Of a stretch of DNA of 64,000 bases, positions 25,731 to 39,229 are shown one piece after another. The notes beneath the pieces were generated by a model. It did no database searches, was not told the DNA's origin, and was given only the letters and a program-made list of their open reading frames with translations. This DNA is from Elmis aenea (lineage: Eukaryota; Arthropoda; Insecta; Coleoptera; Elmidae). The DNA is taken from positions 62,001 through 126,000 of the forward strand of contig CANTFG010000135.1 in the NCBI GenBank assembly GCA_947652605.1, read 5' to 3'. Position numbers and translations under genes: made by a program. The first letter of the stretch is position 1; each line of letters starts with the position of its first letter.

Positions 25731-28700
25731 TATTTCTGAACAATTTTAATTATTGATTTGTATATGACAGGAACAGTATATCCATCGCCTCTTTACATGA
25801 ATACAATTGTTTTGCATATGTCTTTCAATGAGCTGGTTTTAATTTTTAATAATTTCCTAAAAATACCGTGCTTTAGTTAATACATATGTTCCTTGAGCGA
25901 CTATTTCGAAACAATTTTAATTATTGATTTGTATATCACAGGAACAGTTTATTTATCGCCTCTTTACATGAATACAATTGTTTTGCATATGTCTTTCAAT
26001 GAGCTGGTTTTAATTTTTAATAATTTCCCAAAAATACCGTGCTTTAGTTAATACATATGTTCCTTGAGCGACTATTTCGAAACAATTTTAATTATTGATT
26101 TGTATATCACAGGAACAGTTTATCCATCGCCTCTTTACATGAATACAATTGTTTTGCATATGTCTTTCAATGAGCTGGTTTTAATTTTTAATAATTTCCT
26201 AAAAATACCGTGCTTTAGTTAATACATATGTTCCTTGAGCGACTATTTCTAAACAATTTTAATTATTGATTTGTATATGACAGGAACAGTTTATCCATTG
26301 CCTCTTTACATGAATACAATTGTTTTGCATATGTCTTTCAATGAGCTGGTTTTAATTTTTAATAATTTCCTAAAAATACCGTGCTTTAGTTAATACATAT
26401 GTTCCTTGAGCGACTATTTCTAAACAATTTTAATTATTGATTTGTATATCACAGGAACAGTTTATTCATCGCCTCTTTACATGAATACAATTGTTTTGCA
26501 TATGTCTTTCAATGAGCTGGTTTTAATTTTTAATAATTTCCTAAAAATACCGTGCTTTAGTTAATACATATGTTCCTTGAGCGACTATTTCGAAACAATT
26601 TTAATTATTGATTTGTATATTACAGGAACAGTTTATCCATCGCCTCTTTACATGAATACAATTGTTTTGCATATGTCTTTCAATGAGCTGGTTTTAATTT
26701 TTAATAATTTCCTAAAAATACCGTGCTTTAGTTAATACATATGTTCCTTGAGCGACTATTTCTGAACAATTTTAATTATTGATTTGTATGTCACAGAAAC
26801 AGTTTATCCATCGCCTCTTTACATGAATACAATTGTTTTGCATATGTCTTTCAATGAGCTGGTATTAATTTTTAATAATTTCCTAAAAATACCGTGCTTT
26901 AGTTAATACATATGTTCCTTGTGCGACTATTTCTAAACAATTTTAATTATTGATTTGTATATCACAGGAACAGTTTATCCATCGCCTCTTTACATGAATA
27001 CAATTGTTTTGCATATGTCTTTCAATGAGCTGGTTTTAATTTTTAATAATTTCCTAAAAATACCGTGCTTTAGTTAATACATATGTTCCTTGAGCGACTA
27101 TTTCTAAACAATTTTAATTATTGATTTGTATATCACAGGAACAGTTTATCCATCGCCTCTTTACAGGAATACAATTGTTTTGCATATGTCTTTCAATGAG
27201 CTGGTTTTAATTTTTAATAATTTCCTAAAAATACCGTGCATTAGTTAATACATATGTTCTTTGAGCGACTATTTCTGAACAATTTTAATTATTGATTTGT
27301 ATGTATATCACAGGAACAGTTTATCCATCGCCTCTTTACATGAATACAATTGTTTTGCATATGTCTTTCAATGAGCTGGTTTTAATTTTTAATAATTTCC
27401 TAAAAATACCGTGCTTTAGTTAATACATATGTTCCTTGTGCGACTATTTCGAAACAATTTCAATTATTGATTTGTATATGACAGGAACAGTTTATCCATC
27501 GCCTCTTTACATGAATACAATTGTTTTGCATATGTCTTTTAATGAGCTGGTTTTAATTTTTAATAATTTCCTAAAAATACCGTGCATTAGTTAATACATA
27601 TGTTCCTTGTGCGACTATTTCGAAACAATTTCAATTATTGATTTGTATATCACAGGAACAGTTTATCTATCGCCTCTTTACATGAATACAATTGTTTTGC
27701 ATATGTCTTTCAATGAGCTGGTTTTAATTTTTAATAATTTCCTAAAAATACCGTGCTTTAGTTAATACATATGTTCCTTGAGCGACTATTTCTGAACAAT
27801 TTTAATTATTGATTTGTATATCACAGAAACAGTTTATCCATCGCCTCTTTACAGGAATACAATTGTTTTGCATATGTCTTTCAATGAGCTGGTTTTAATT
27901 TTTAATAATTTCCTAAAAATACCGTGCTTTAGTTAATACATATGTTCCTTGAGCGACTATTTCTGAACAATTTTAATTATTGATTTGTATATCACAGAAA
28001 CAGTTTATCCATCGCCTCTTTACATGAATACAATTGTTTTGCATATGTCTTTCAAAGAGCTGGTTTTAATTTTTACTAATTTCCTAAAAATACCGTGCTT
28101 TAGTTAATACATATGTTCCTTGTGCGACTATTTCGAAACAATTTCAATTATTGATTTGTATATGACAGGAACAGTTTATCCATCGCCTTTTTAGATGAAT
28201 AAAATGGTTTTGCATATGTCTTTCAATGAGCTGGTTTTAATTTTTAATAATTTCCTAAAAATACCGTGCTTTAGTTAATACATATGTTCCTTGTGCGACT
28301 ATTTTGAAACAATTTCAATTATTGATTTGTATATGACAGGAACAGTTTATCCATCGCTTCTTTACATGAATGCAATTGTTTTGCATATGTCTTTCAATGA
28401 GCTGGTTTTATTTTTTAATAATTTCCTAAAAATACCGTGCTTTAGTTAATACATATGTTCCTTGAGCGACTATTTCTAAACAATTTTAATTATTGATTTG
28501 TATATCACAGAAACAGTTTATCCATCGCCTCTTTACATGAATACAATTGTTTTGCATATGTCTTTCAATGAGCTGGTATTAATTTTTAATAATTTCCTAA
28601 AAATACCGTGCTTTAGTTAATACATATGTTCCTTGTGCGACTATTTCGAAACAATTTCAATTATTGATTTGTATATGACAGGAACAGTTTATCCATCGCC

Positions 28701-29209
28701 TCTTTACATGAATACAATTGTTTTGCATATGTCTTTCAATGAGCTGGTTTTAATTTTTAATAATTTCCTAAAAATACCGTGCTTTAGTTAATACATATGT
28801 TCCTTGAGCGACTATTTCTAAACAATTTTAATTATTGATTTGTATATCACAGGAACAGTTTATCCATCGCCTCTTTACAGGAATACATTTGTTTTGCATA
28901 TGTCTTTCAATGAGCTGGTTTTAATTTTTAATAATTTCCTAAAAATACCGTGCATTAGTTAATACATATGTTCCTTGAGCGACTATTTCTGAACAATTTT
29001 AATTATTGATTTGTATATCACAGAAACAGTTTATCCATCGCCTCTTTACATGAATACAATTGTTTTGCATATGTCTTTCAATGAGCTGGTTTTAATTTTT
29101 AATAATTTCCCAAAAATACCGTGCTTTAGTTAATACATATGTTCCTTGAGCGACTATTTCTAAACAATTTTAATTATTGATTTGTATATCACAGGAACAG
29201 TTTATCCAT
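25731..29209 (+). repeat. Satellite segment matching 41.5-42.5 kb
   Basis: GTATAT (25777/41547) and CCATTG (26296/42066) correspond at offset 15770. GTATGTCAC (26786/42385) corresponds at 15599, one monomer less. The segment also holds a GTAT insertion (27299), TTCAAAGAGCTGG (28053) and the first monomer carrying TTTTTAGATGAATAAAATGG, near 28190, which typifies the next 12 kb. A similar CCCAAAAATACCG monomer occurs at 29107. Confidence 0.8.
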
Positions 29210-32200
29210 CGCCTCTTTACAGGAATACAATTGTTTTGCATATGTCTTTCAATGAGCTGGTTTTAATTTTTAATAATTTCCTAAAAATACCGTGCATTAG
29301 TTAATACATATGTTCTTTGAGCGACTATTTCTGAACAATTTTAATTATTGATTTGTATGTATATCACAGGAACAGTTTATCCAGCGCCTCTTTACATGAA
29401 TACAATAATTGTTTTGCATATGTCTTTCAATGAGCTGGTTTTAATTTTTAATAATTTCCTAAAAATACCGTGCTTTAGTTAATACATATGTTCCTTGTGC
29501 GACTATTTCGAAACAATTTCAATTATTGATTTGTATATGACAAGAACAGTTTATCCATCGCCTCTTTACATGAATACAATTGTTTTGCATATGTCTTTCA
29601 ATGAGCTGGTTTTAATTTTTAATAATTTCCTAAAAATACCGTGCATTAGTTAATACATATGTTCCTTGTGCGACTATTTCGAAACAATTTCAATTATTGA
29701 TTTGTATATCACAGGAACAGTTTATCTATCGCCTCTTTACATGAATACAATTGTTTTGCATATGTCTTTCAATGAGCTGGTTTTAATTTTTAATAATTTC
29801 CTAAAAATACCGTGCATTAGTTAATACATATGTTCCTTGTGCGACTATTTCGAAACAATTTTAATTATTGATTTGTATATCACAGGAACAGTTTATCCAT
29901 CGCCTCTTTACATGAATACAATTGTTTTGCATATGTCTTTCAATAAGCTGGTTTTAATTTTTAATAATTTCCTAAAAATACCGTGCTTTAGTTAATACAT
30001 ATGTTCCTTGAGCGACTATTTCTAAACAATTTTAATTATTGATTTGTATATGACAGGAACAGTATATCCATCGCCTCTTTACATGAATACAATTGTTTTG
30101 CATATGTCTTTCAATGAGCTGGTTTTAATTTTTAATAATTTCCTAAAAATACCGTGCTTTAGTTAATACATATGTTCCTTGAGCGACTATTTCGAAACAA
30201 TTTTAATTATTGATTTGTATATTACAGGAACAGTTTATCCATCGCCTCTTTACATGAATACAATTGTTTTGCATATGTCTTTCAATGAGCTGGTTTTAAT
30301 TTTTAATAATTTCCTAAAAATACCGTGCTTTAGTTAATACATATGTTCCTTGAGCGACTATTTCTGAACAATTTTAATTATTGATTTGTATGTCACAGAA
30401 ACAGTTTATCCATCGCCTCTTTACATGAATACAATTGTTTTGCATATGTCTTTCAATGAGCTGGTATTAATTTTTAATAATTTCCTAAAAATACCGTGCT
30501 TTAGTTAATACATATGTTCCTTGTGCGACTATTTCTAAACAATTTTAATTATTGATTTGTATATCACAGGAACAGTTTATCCATCGCCTCTTTACATGAA
30601 TACAATTGTTTTGCATATGTCTTTCAATGAGCTGGTTTTAATTTTTAATAATTTCCTAAAAATACCGTGCTTTAGTTAATACATATGTTCCTTGAGCGAC
30701 TATTTCTAAACAATTTTAATTATTGATTTGTATATCACAGGAACAGTTTATCTATCGCCTCTTTACAGGAATACAATTGTTTTGCATATGTCTTTCAATG
30801 AGCTGGTTTTAATTTTTAATAATTTCCTAAAAATACCGTGCATTAGTTAATACATATGTTCTTTGAGCGACTATTTCTGAACAATTTTAATTATTGATTT
30901 GTATGTATATCACAGGAACAGTTTATCCATCGCCTCTTTACATGAATACAATTGTTTTGCATATGTCTTTCAATGAGCTGGTTTTAATTTTTAATAATTT
31001 CCTAAAAATACCGTGCTTTAGTTAATACATATGTTCCTTGTGCGACTATTTCGAAACAATTTCAATTATTGATTTGTATATGACAGGAACAGTTTATCCA
31101 TCGCCTCTTTACATGAATACAATTGTTTTGCATATGTCTTTCAATGAGCTGGTTTTAATTTTTAATAATTTCCTAAAAATACCGTGCATTAGTTAATACA
31201 TATGTTCCTTGTGCGACTATTTCGAAACAATTTCAATTATTGATTTGTATATCACAGGAACAGTTTATCTATCGCCTCTTTACATGAATACAATTGTTTT
31301 GCATATGTCTTTCAATGAGCTGGTTTTAATTTTTAATAATTTCCTAAAAATACCGTGCTTTAGTTAATACATATGTTCCTTGAGCGACTATTTCTGAACA
31401 ATTTTAATTATTGATTTGTATATCACAGAAACAGTTTATCCATCGCCTCTTTACAGGAATACAATTGTTTTGCATATGTCTTTCAATGAGCTGGTTTTAA
31501 TTTTTAATAATTTCCTAAAAATACCGTGCTTTAGTTAATACATATGTTCCTGGAGCGACTATTTCTGAACAATTTTAATTATTGATTTGTATATCACAGA
31601 AACAGTTTATCCATCGCCTCTTTACATGAATACAATTGTTTTGCATATGTCTTTCAAAGAGCTGGTTTTAATTTTTACTAATTTCCTAAAAATACCGTGC
31701 TTTAGTTAATACATATGTTCCTTGTGCGACTATTTCGAAACAATTTCAATTATTGATTTGTATATGACAGGAACAGTTTATTCATCGCCTTTTTAGATGA
31801 ATAAAATGGTTTTGCATATGTCTTTCAATGAGCTGGTTTTAATTTTTAATAATTTCCTAAAAATACCGTGCTTTAGTTAATACATATGTTCCTTGTGCGA
31901 CTATTTTGAAACAATTTCAATTATTGATTTGTATATGACAGGAACAGTTTATCCATCGCTTCTTTACATGAATACAATTGTTTTGCATATGTCTTTCAAT
32001 GAGCTGGTTTTATTTTTTAATAATTTCCTAAAAATACCGTGCTTTAGTTAATACATATGTTCCTTGAGCGACTATTTCTAAACAATTTTAATTATTGATT
32101 TGTATATCACAGAAACAGTTTATCCATCGCCTCTTTACATGAATACAATTGTTTTGCATATGTCTTTCAATGAGCTGGTATTAATTTTTAATAATTTCCT

Positions 32201-32300
32201 AAAAATACCGTGCTTTAGTTAATACATATGTTCCTTGTGCGACTATTTCGAAACAGTTTCAATTATTGATTTGTATATGACAGGAACAGTTTATCCATCG
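29210..32300 (+). repeat. 18-monomer unit (3089 bp), copy 1
   Basis: Matches the next 3089 bp almost base for base: ACAATAATTG 29402/32491, GTAT insertions 29355/32444 and 30901/33990, AATAAGCTGG 29945/33034, CCTGGAGCG 31549/34638, and TTCAAAGAGCTGG 31655/34744. The length is 18 x 171 + 4 + 4 + 3. The two GTAT monomers divide it into 1546 and 1543 bp, that is two related 9-mers. Confidence 0.92.
29401..29412 (+). repeat. 3-bp insertion in the ACAATTG palindrome
   Basis: ACAATAATTG replaces ACAATTG at 29402 and again at 32491, one 3089-bp unit apart. It also sits in a GTAT-insertion monomer with CCAGCGCC in place of CCATCGCC, so this monomer carries three private marks and is diagnostic of the 18-mer unit. 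Confidence 0.94.
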
Positions 32301-35300
32301 CCTCTTTACAGGAATACAATTGTTTTGCATATGTCTTTCAATGAGCTGGTTTTAATTTTTAATAATTTCCTAAAAATACCGTGCATTAGTTAATACATAT
32401 GTTCTTTGAGCGACTATTTCTGAACAATTTTAATTATTGATTTGTATGTATATCACAGGAACAGTTTATCCAGCGCCTCTTTACATGAATACAATAATTG
32501 TTTTGCATATGTCTTTCAATGAGCTGGTTTTAATTTTTAATAATTTCCTAAAAATACCGTGCTTTAGTTAATACATATGTTCCTTGTGCGACTATTTCGA
32601 AACAATTTCAATTATTGATTTGTATATGACAAGAACAGTTTATCCATCGCCTCTTTACATGAATACAATTGTTTTGCATATGTCTTTCAATGAGCTGGTT
32701 TTAATTTTTAATAATTTCCTAAAAATACCGTGCATTAGTTAATACATATGTTCCTTGTGCGACTATTTCGAAACAATTTCAATTATTGATTTGTATATCA
32801 CAGGAACAGTTTATCTATCGCCTCTTTACATGAATACAATTGTTTTGCATATGTCTTTCAATGAGCTGGTTTTAATTTTTAATAATTTCCTAAAAATACC
32901 GTGCATTAGTTAATACATATGTTCCTTGTGCGACTATTTCGAAACAATTTTAATTATTGATTTGTATATCACAGGAACAGTTTATCCATCGCCTCTTTAC
33001 ATGAATACAATTGTTTTGCATATGTCTTTCAATAAGCTGGTTTTAATTTTTAATAATTTCCTAAAAATACCGTGCTTTAGTTAATACATATGTTCCTTGA
33101 GCGACTATTTCTAAACAATTTTAATTATTGATTTGTATATGACAGGAACAGTATATCCATCGCCTCTTTACATGAATACAATTGTTTTGCATATGTCTTT
33201 CAATGAGCTGGTTTTAATTTTTAATAATTTCCTAAAAATACCGTGCTTTAGTTAATACATATGTTCCTTGAGCGACTATTTCGAAACAATTTTAATTATT
33301 GATTTGTATATTACAGGAACAGTTTATCCATCGCCTCTTTACATGAATACAATTGTTTTGCATATGTCTTTCAATGAGCTGGTTTTAATTTTTAATAATT
33401 TCCTAAAAATACCGTGCTTTAGTTAATACATATGTTCCTTGAGCGACTATTTCTGAACAATTTTAATTATTGATTTGTATGTCACAGAAACAGTTTATCC
33501 ATCGCCTCTTTACATGAATACAATTGTTTTGCATATGTCTTTCAATGAGCTGGTATTAATTTTTAATAATTTCCTAAAAATACCGTGCTTTAGTTAATAC
33601 ATATGTTCCTTGTGCGACTATTTCTAAACAATTTTAATTATTGATTTGTATATCACAGGAACAGTTTATCCATCGCCTCTTTACATGAATACAATTGTTT
33701 TGCATATGTCTTTCAATGAGCTGGTTTTAATTTTTAATAATTTCCTAAAAATACCGTGCTTTAGTTAATACATATGTTCCTTGAGCGACTATTTCTAAAC
33801 AATTTTAATTATTGATTTGTATATCACAGGAACAGTTTATCTATCGCCTCTTTACAGGAATACAATTGTTTTGCATATGTCTTTCAATGAGCTGGTTTTA
33901 ATTTTTAATAATTTCCTAAAAATACCGTGCATTAGTTAATACATATGTTCTTTGAGCGACTATTTCTGAACAATTTTAATTATTGATTTGTATGTATATC
34001 ACAGGAACAGTTTATCCATCGCCTCTTTACATGAATACAATTGTTTTGCATATGTCTTTCAATGAGCTGGTTTTAATTTTTAATAATTTCCTAAAAATAC
34101 CGTGCTTTAGTTAATACATATGTTCCTTGTGCGACTATTTCGAAACAATTTCAATTATTGATTTGTATATGACAGGAACAGTTTATCCATCGCCTCTTTA
34201 CATGAATACAATTGTTTTGCATATGTCTTTCAATGAGCTGGTTTTAATTTTTAATAATTTCCTAAAAATACCGTGCATTAGTTAATACATATGTTCCTTG
34301 TGCGACTATTTCGAAACAATTTCAATTATTGATTTGTATATCACAGGAACAGTTTATCTATCGCCTCTTTACATGAATACAATTGTTTTGCATATGTCTT
34401 TCAATGAGCTGGTTTTAATTTTTAATAATTTCCTAAAAATACCGTGCTTTAGTTAATACATATGTTCCTTGAGCGACTATTTCTGAACAATTTTAATTAT
34501 TGATTTGTATATCACAGAAACAGTTTATCCATCGCCTCTTTACAGGAATACAATTGTTTTGCATATGTCTTTCAATGAGCTGGTTTTAATTTTTAATAAT
34601 TTCCTAAAAATACCGTGCTTTAGTTAATACATATGTTCCTGGAGCGACTATTTCTGAACAATTTTAATTATTGATTTGTATATCACAGAAACAGTTTATC
34701 CATCGCCTCTTTACATGAATACAATTGTTTTGCATATGTCTTTCAAAGAGCTGGTTTTAATTTTTACTAATTTCCTAAAAATACCGTGCTTTAGTTAATA
34801 CATATGTTCCTTGTGCGACTATTTCGAAACAATTTCAATTATTGATTTGTATATGACAGGAACAGTTTATTCATCGCCTTTTTAGATGAATAAAATGGTT
34901 TTGCATATGTCTTTCAATGAGCTGGTTTTAATTTTTAATAATTTCCTAAAAATACCGTGCTTTAGTTAATACATATGTTCCTTGTGCGACTATTTTGAAA
35001 CAATTTCAATTATTGATTTGTATATGACAGGAACAGTTTATCCATCGCTTCTTTACATGAATACAATTGTTTTGCATATGTCTTTCAATGAGCTGGTTTT
35101 ATTTTTTAATAATTTCCTAAAAATACCGTGCTTTAGTTAATACATATGTTCCTTGAGCGACTATTTCTAAACAATTTTAATTATTGATTTGTATATCACA
35201 GAAACAGTTTATCCATCGCCTCTTTACATGAATACAATTGTTTTGCATATGTCTTTCAATGAGCTGGTATTAATTTTTAATAATTTCCTAAAAATACCGT

Positions 35301-35390
35301 GCTTTAGTTAATACATATGTTCCTTGTGCGACTATTTCGAAACAGTTTCAATTATTGATTTGTATATGACAGGAACAGTTTATCCATCGC
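32301..35390 (+). repeat. 18-monomer unit, copy 2
   Basis: Second copy at offset 3089. The junction lies inside the monomer near 32300: its left part is the CGAAACAGTTTC/TATGAC type that ends the unit, and its right part is the CAGGAAT type that begins it. The equivalent monomer at the end of copy 2 (about 35390) continues as CATGAAT, so 32300 is the crossover-created hybrid. Confidence 0.92.
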
Positions 35391-35799
35391 CTCTTTACAT
35401 GAATACAATTGTTTTGCATATGTCTTTCAATGAGCTGGTTTTAATTTTTAATAATTTCCTAAAAATACCGTGCTTTAGTTAATACATATGTTCCTTGAGC
35501 GACTATTTCTAAACAATTTTAATTATTGATTTGTATATCACAGGAACAGTTTATCCATCGCCTCTTTACAGGAATACATTTGTTTTGCATATGTCTTTCA
35601 ATGAGCTGGTTTTAATTTTTAATAATTTCCTAAAAATACCGTGCATTAGTTAATACATATGTTCCTTGTGCGACTATTTCGAAACAATTTCAATTATTGA
35701 TTTGTATATCACAGGAACAGTTTATCTATCGCCTCTTTACATGAATACAATTGTTTTGCATATGTCTTTCAATGAGCTGGTTTTAATTTTTAATAATTT
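35391..35799 (+). repeat. Short linking stretch of satellite
   Basis: About two and a half monomers connecting the 18-mer block to the 20-mer block. They include CAGGAATACATTTG and a GCATTAG/TATCTATCG monomer. No other sequence is present. Confidence 0.8.
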
Positions 35800-38700
35800 C
35801 CTAAAAATACCGTGCTTTAGTTAATACATATGTTCCTTGAGCGACTATTTCTGAACAATTTTAATTATTGATTTGTATATCACAGAAACAGTTTATCCAT
35901 CGCCTCTTTACAGGAATACAATTGTTTTGCATATGTCTTTCAATGAGCTGGTTTTAATTTTTAATAATTTCCTAAAAATACCGTGCTTTAGTTAATACAT
36001 ATGTTCCTTGAGCGACTATTTCTGAACAATTTTAATTATTGATTTGTATATCACAGAAACAGTTTATCCATCGCCTCTTTACATGAATACAATTGTTTTG
36101 CATATGTCTTTCAAAGAGCTGGTTTTAATTTTTACTAATTTCCTAAAAATACCGTGCTTTAGTTAATACATATGTTCCTTGTGCGACTATTTCGAAACAA
36201 TTTCAATTATTGATTTGTATATGACAGGAACAGTTTATCCATCGCCTTTTTAGATGAATAAAATGGTTTTGCATATGTCTTTCAATGAGCTGGTTTTAAT
36301 TTTTAATAATTTCCTAAAAATACCGTGCTTTAGTTAATACATATGTTCCTTGTGCGACTATTTTGAAACAATTTCAATTATTGATTTGTATATGACAGGA
36401 ACAGTTTATCCATCGCTTCTTTACATGAATACAATTGTTTTGCATATGTCTTTCAATGAGCTGGTTTTATTTTTTAATAATTTCCTAAAAATACCGTGCT
36501 TTAGTTAATACATATGTTCCTTGAGCGACTATTTCTAAACAATTTTAATTATTGATTTGTATATCACAGAAACAGTTTATCCATCGCCTCTTTACATGAA
36601 TACAATTGTTTTGCATATGTCTTTCAATGAGCTGGTATTAATTTTTAATAATTTCCTAAAAATACCGTGCTTTAGTTAATACATATGTTCCTTGTGCGAC
36701 TATTTCGAAACAATTTCAATTATTGATTTGTATATGACAGGAACAGTTTATCCATCGCCTCTTTACATGAATACAATTGTTTTGCATATGTCTTTCAATG
36801 AGCTGGTTTTAATTTTTAATAATTTCCTAAAAATACCGTGCTTTAGTTAATACATATGTTCCTTGAGCGACTATTTCTAAACAATTTTAATTATTGATTT
36901 GTATATCACAGGAACAGTTTATCCATCGCCTCTTTACAGGAATACATTTGTTTTGCATATGTCTTTCAATGAGCTGGTTTTAATTTTTAATAATTTCCTA
37001 AAAATACCGTGCATTAGTTAATACATATGTTCCTTGAGCGACTATTTCTGAACAATTTTAATTATTGATTTGTATATCACAGGAACAGTTTATCCATCGC
37101 CTCTTTACATGAATACAATTGTTTTGCATATGTCTTTCAATGAGCTGGTTTTAATTTTTAATAATTTCCCAAAAATACCGTGCTTTAGTTAATACATATG
37201 TTCCTTGAGCGACTATTTCTAAACAATTTTAATTATTGATTTGTATATCACAGGAACAGTTTATCCATCGCCTCTTTACAGGAATACAATTGTTTTGCAT
37301 ATGTCTTTCAATGAGCTGGTTTTAATTTTTAATAATTTCCTAAAAATACCGTGCATTAGTTAATACATATGTTCTTTGAGCGACTATTTCTGAACAATTT
37401 TAATTATTGATTTGTATGTATATCACAGGAACAGTTTATCCATCGCCTCTTTACATGAATACAATTGTTTTGCATATGTCTTTCAATGAGCTGGTTTTAA
37501 TTTTTAATAATTTCCTAAAAATACCGTGCTTTAGTTAATACATATGTTCCTTGTGCGACTATTTCGAAACAATTTCAATTATTGATTTGTATATGACAAG
37601 AACAGTTTATCCATCGCCTCTTTACATGAATACAATTGTTTTGCATATGTCTTTCAATGAGCTGGTTTTAATTTTTAATAATTTCCTAAAAATACCGTGC
37701 ATTAGTTAATACATATGTTCCTTGTGCGACTATTTCGAAACAATTTCAATTATTGATTTGTATATCACAGGAACAGTTTATCTATCGCCTCTTTACATGA
37801 ATACAATTGTTTTGCATATGTCTTTCAATGAGCTGGTTTTAATTTTTAATAATTTCCTAAAAATACCGTGCATTAGTTAATACATATGTTCCTTGTGCGA
37901 CTATTTCGAAACAATTTTAATTATTGATTTGTATATCACAGGAACAGTTTATCCATCGCCTCTTTACATGAATACAATTGTTTTGCATATGTCTTTCAAT
38001 AAGCTGGTTTTAATTTTTAATAATTTCCTAAAAATACCGTGCTTTAGTTAATACATATGTTCCTTGAGCGACTATTTCTAAACAATTTTAATTATTGATT
38101 TGTATATGACAGGAACAGTATATCCATCGCCTCTTTACATGAATACAATTGTTTTGCATATGTCTTTCAATGAGCTGGTTTTAATTTTTAATAATTTCCT
38201 AAAAATACCGTGCTTTAGTTAATACATATGTTCCTTGAGCGACTATTTCGAAACAATTTTAATTATTGATTTGTATATTACAGGAACAGTTTATCCATCG
38301 CCTCTTTACATGAATACAATTGTTTTGCATATGTCTTTCAATGAGCTGGTTTTAATTTTTAATAATTTCCTAAAAATACCGTGCTTTAGTTAATACATAT
38401 GTTCCTTGAGCGACTATTTCTGAACAATTTTAATTATTGATTTGTATGTCACAGAAACAGTTTATCCATCGCCTCTTTACATGAATACAATTGTTTTGCA
38501 TATGTCTTTCAATGAGCTGGTATTAATTTTTAATAATTTCCTAAAAATACCGTGCTTTAGTTAATACATATGTTCCTTGTGCGACTAATTCTAAACAATT
38601 TTAATTATTGATTTGTATATCACAGGAACAGTTTATCCATCGCCTCTTTACATGAATACAATTGTTTTGCATATGTCTTTCAATGAGCTGGTTTTAATTT

Positions 38701-39229
38701 TTAATAATTTCCTAAAAATACCGTGCTTTAGTTAATACATATGTTCCTTGAGCGACTATTTCTAAACAATTTTAATTATTGATTTGTATATCACAGGAAC
38801 AGTTTATTCATCGCCTCTTTACAGGAATACAATTGTTTTGCATATGTCTTTCAATGAGCTGGTTTTAATTTTTAATAATTTCCTAAAAATACCGTGCATT
38901 AGTTAATACATATGTTCTTTGAGCGACTATTTCTGAACAATTTTAATTATTGATTTGTATGTATATCACAGGAACAGTTTATCCATCGCCTCTTTACATG
39001 AATACAATTGTTTTGCATATGTCTTTCAATGAGCTGGTTTTAATTTTTAATAATTTCCTAAAAATACCGTGCTTTAGTTAATACATATGTTCCTTGTGCG
39101 ACTATTTCGAAACAATTTCAATTATTGATTTGTATATGACAGGAACAGTTTATCCATCGCCTCTTTACATGAATACAATTGTTTTGCATATGTCTTTCAA
39201 TGAGCTGGTTTTAATTTTTAATAATTTCC
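35800..39229 (+). repeat. 20-monomer unit (3428 bp), copy 1
   Basis: Matched markers at offset 3428 are TTCAAAGAGCTGG 36112/39540, CCCAAAAATACCG 37166/40594, GTAT insertions 37414/40842, and AATAAGCTGG 38001/41429. The length is 20 x 171 + 8. The unit is a relative of the 18-mer just upstream, sharing TTTTTAGATGAATAAAATGG, GACAAGAAC and AATAAGCTGG monomers in the same order. The TTCAAAGAGCTGG spacing across the join is 1368 bp (8 monomers). Confidence 0.9.

Noticed and set aside
24116..28053. A 3937-bp higher-order unit between two TTCAAAGAGCTGG monomers, close to the 3936-bp spacing before it
   Set aside because: Intervening markers do not line up at that offset (for example AAACGATT at 24.5 kb has no partner near 28.5 kb), and the near-equal spacing depends on unrelated indels. 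It is a coincidence.
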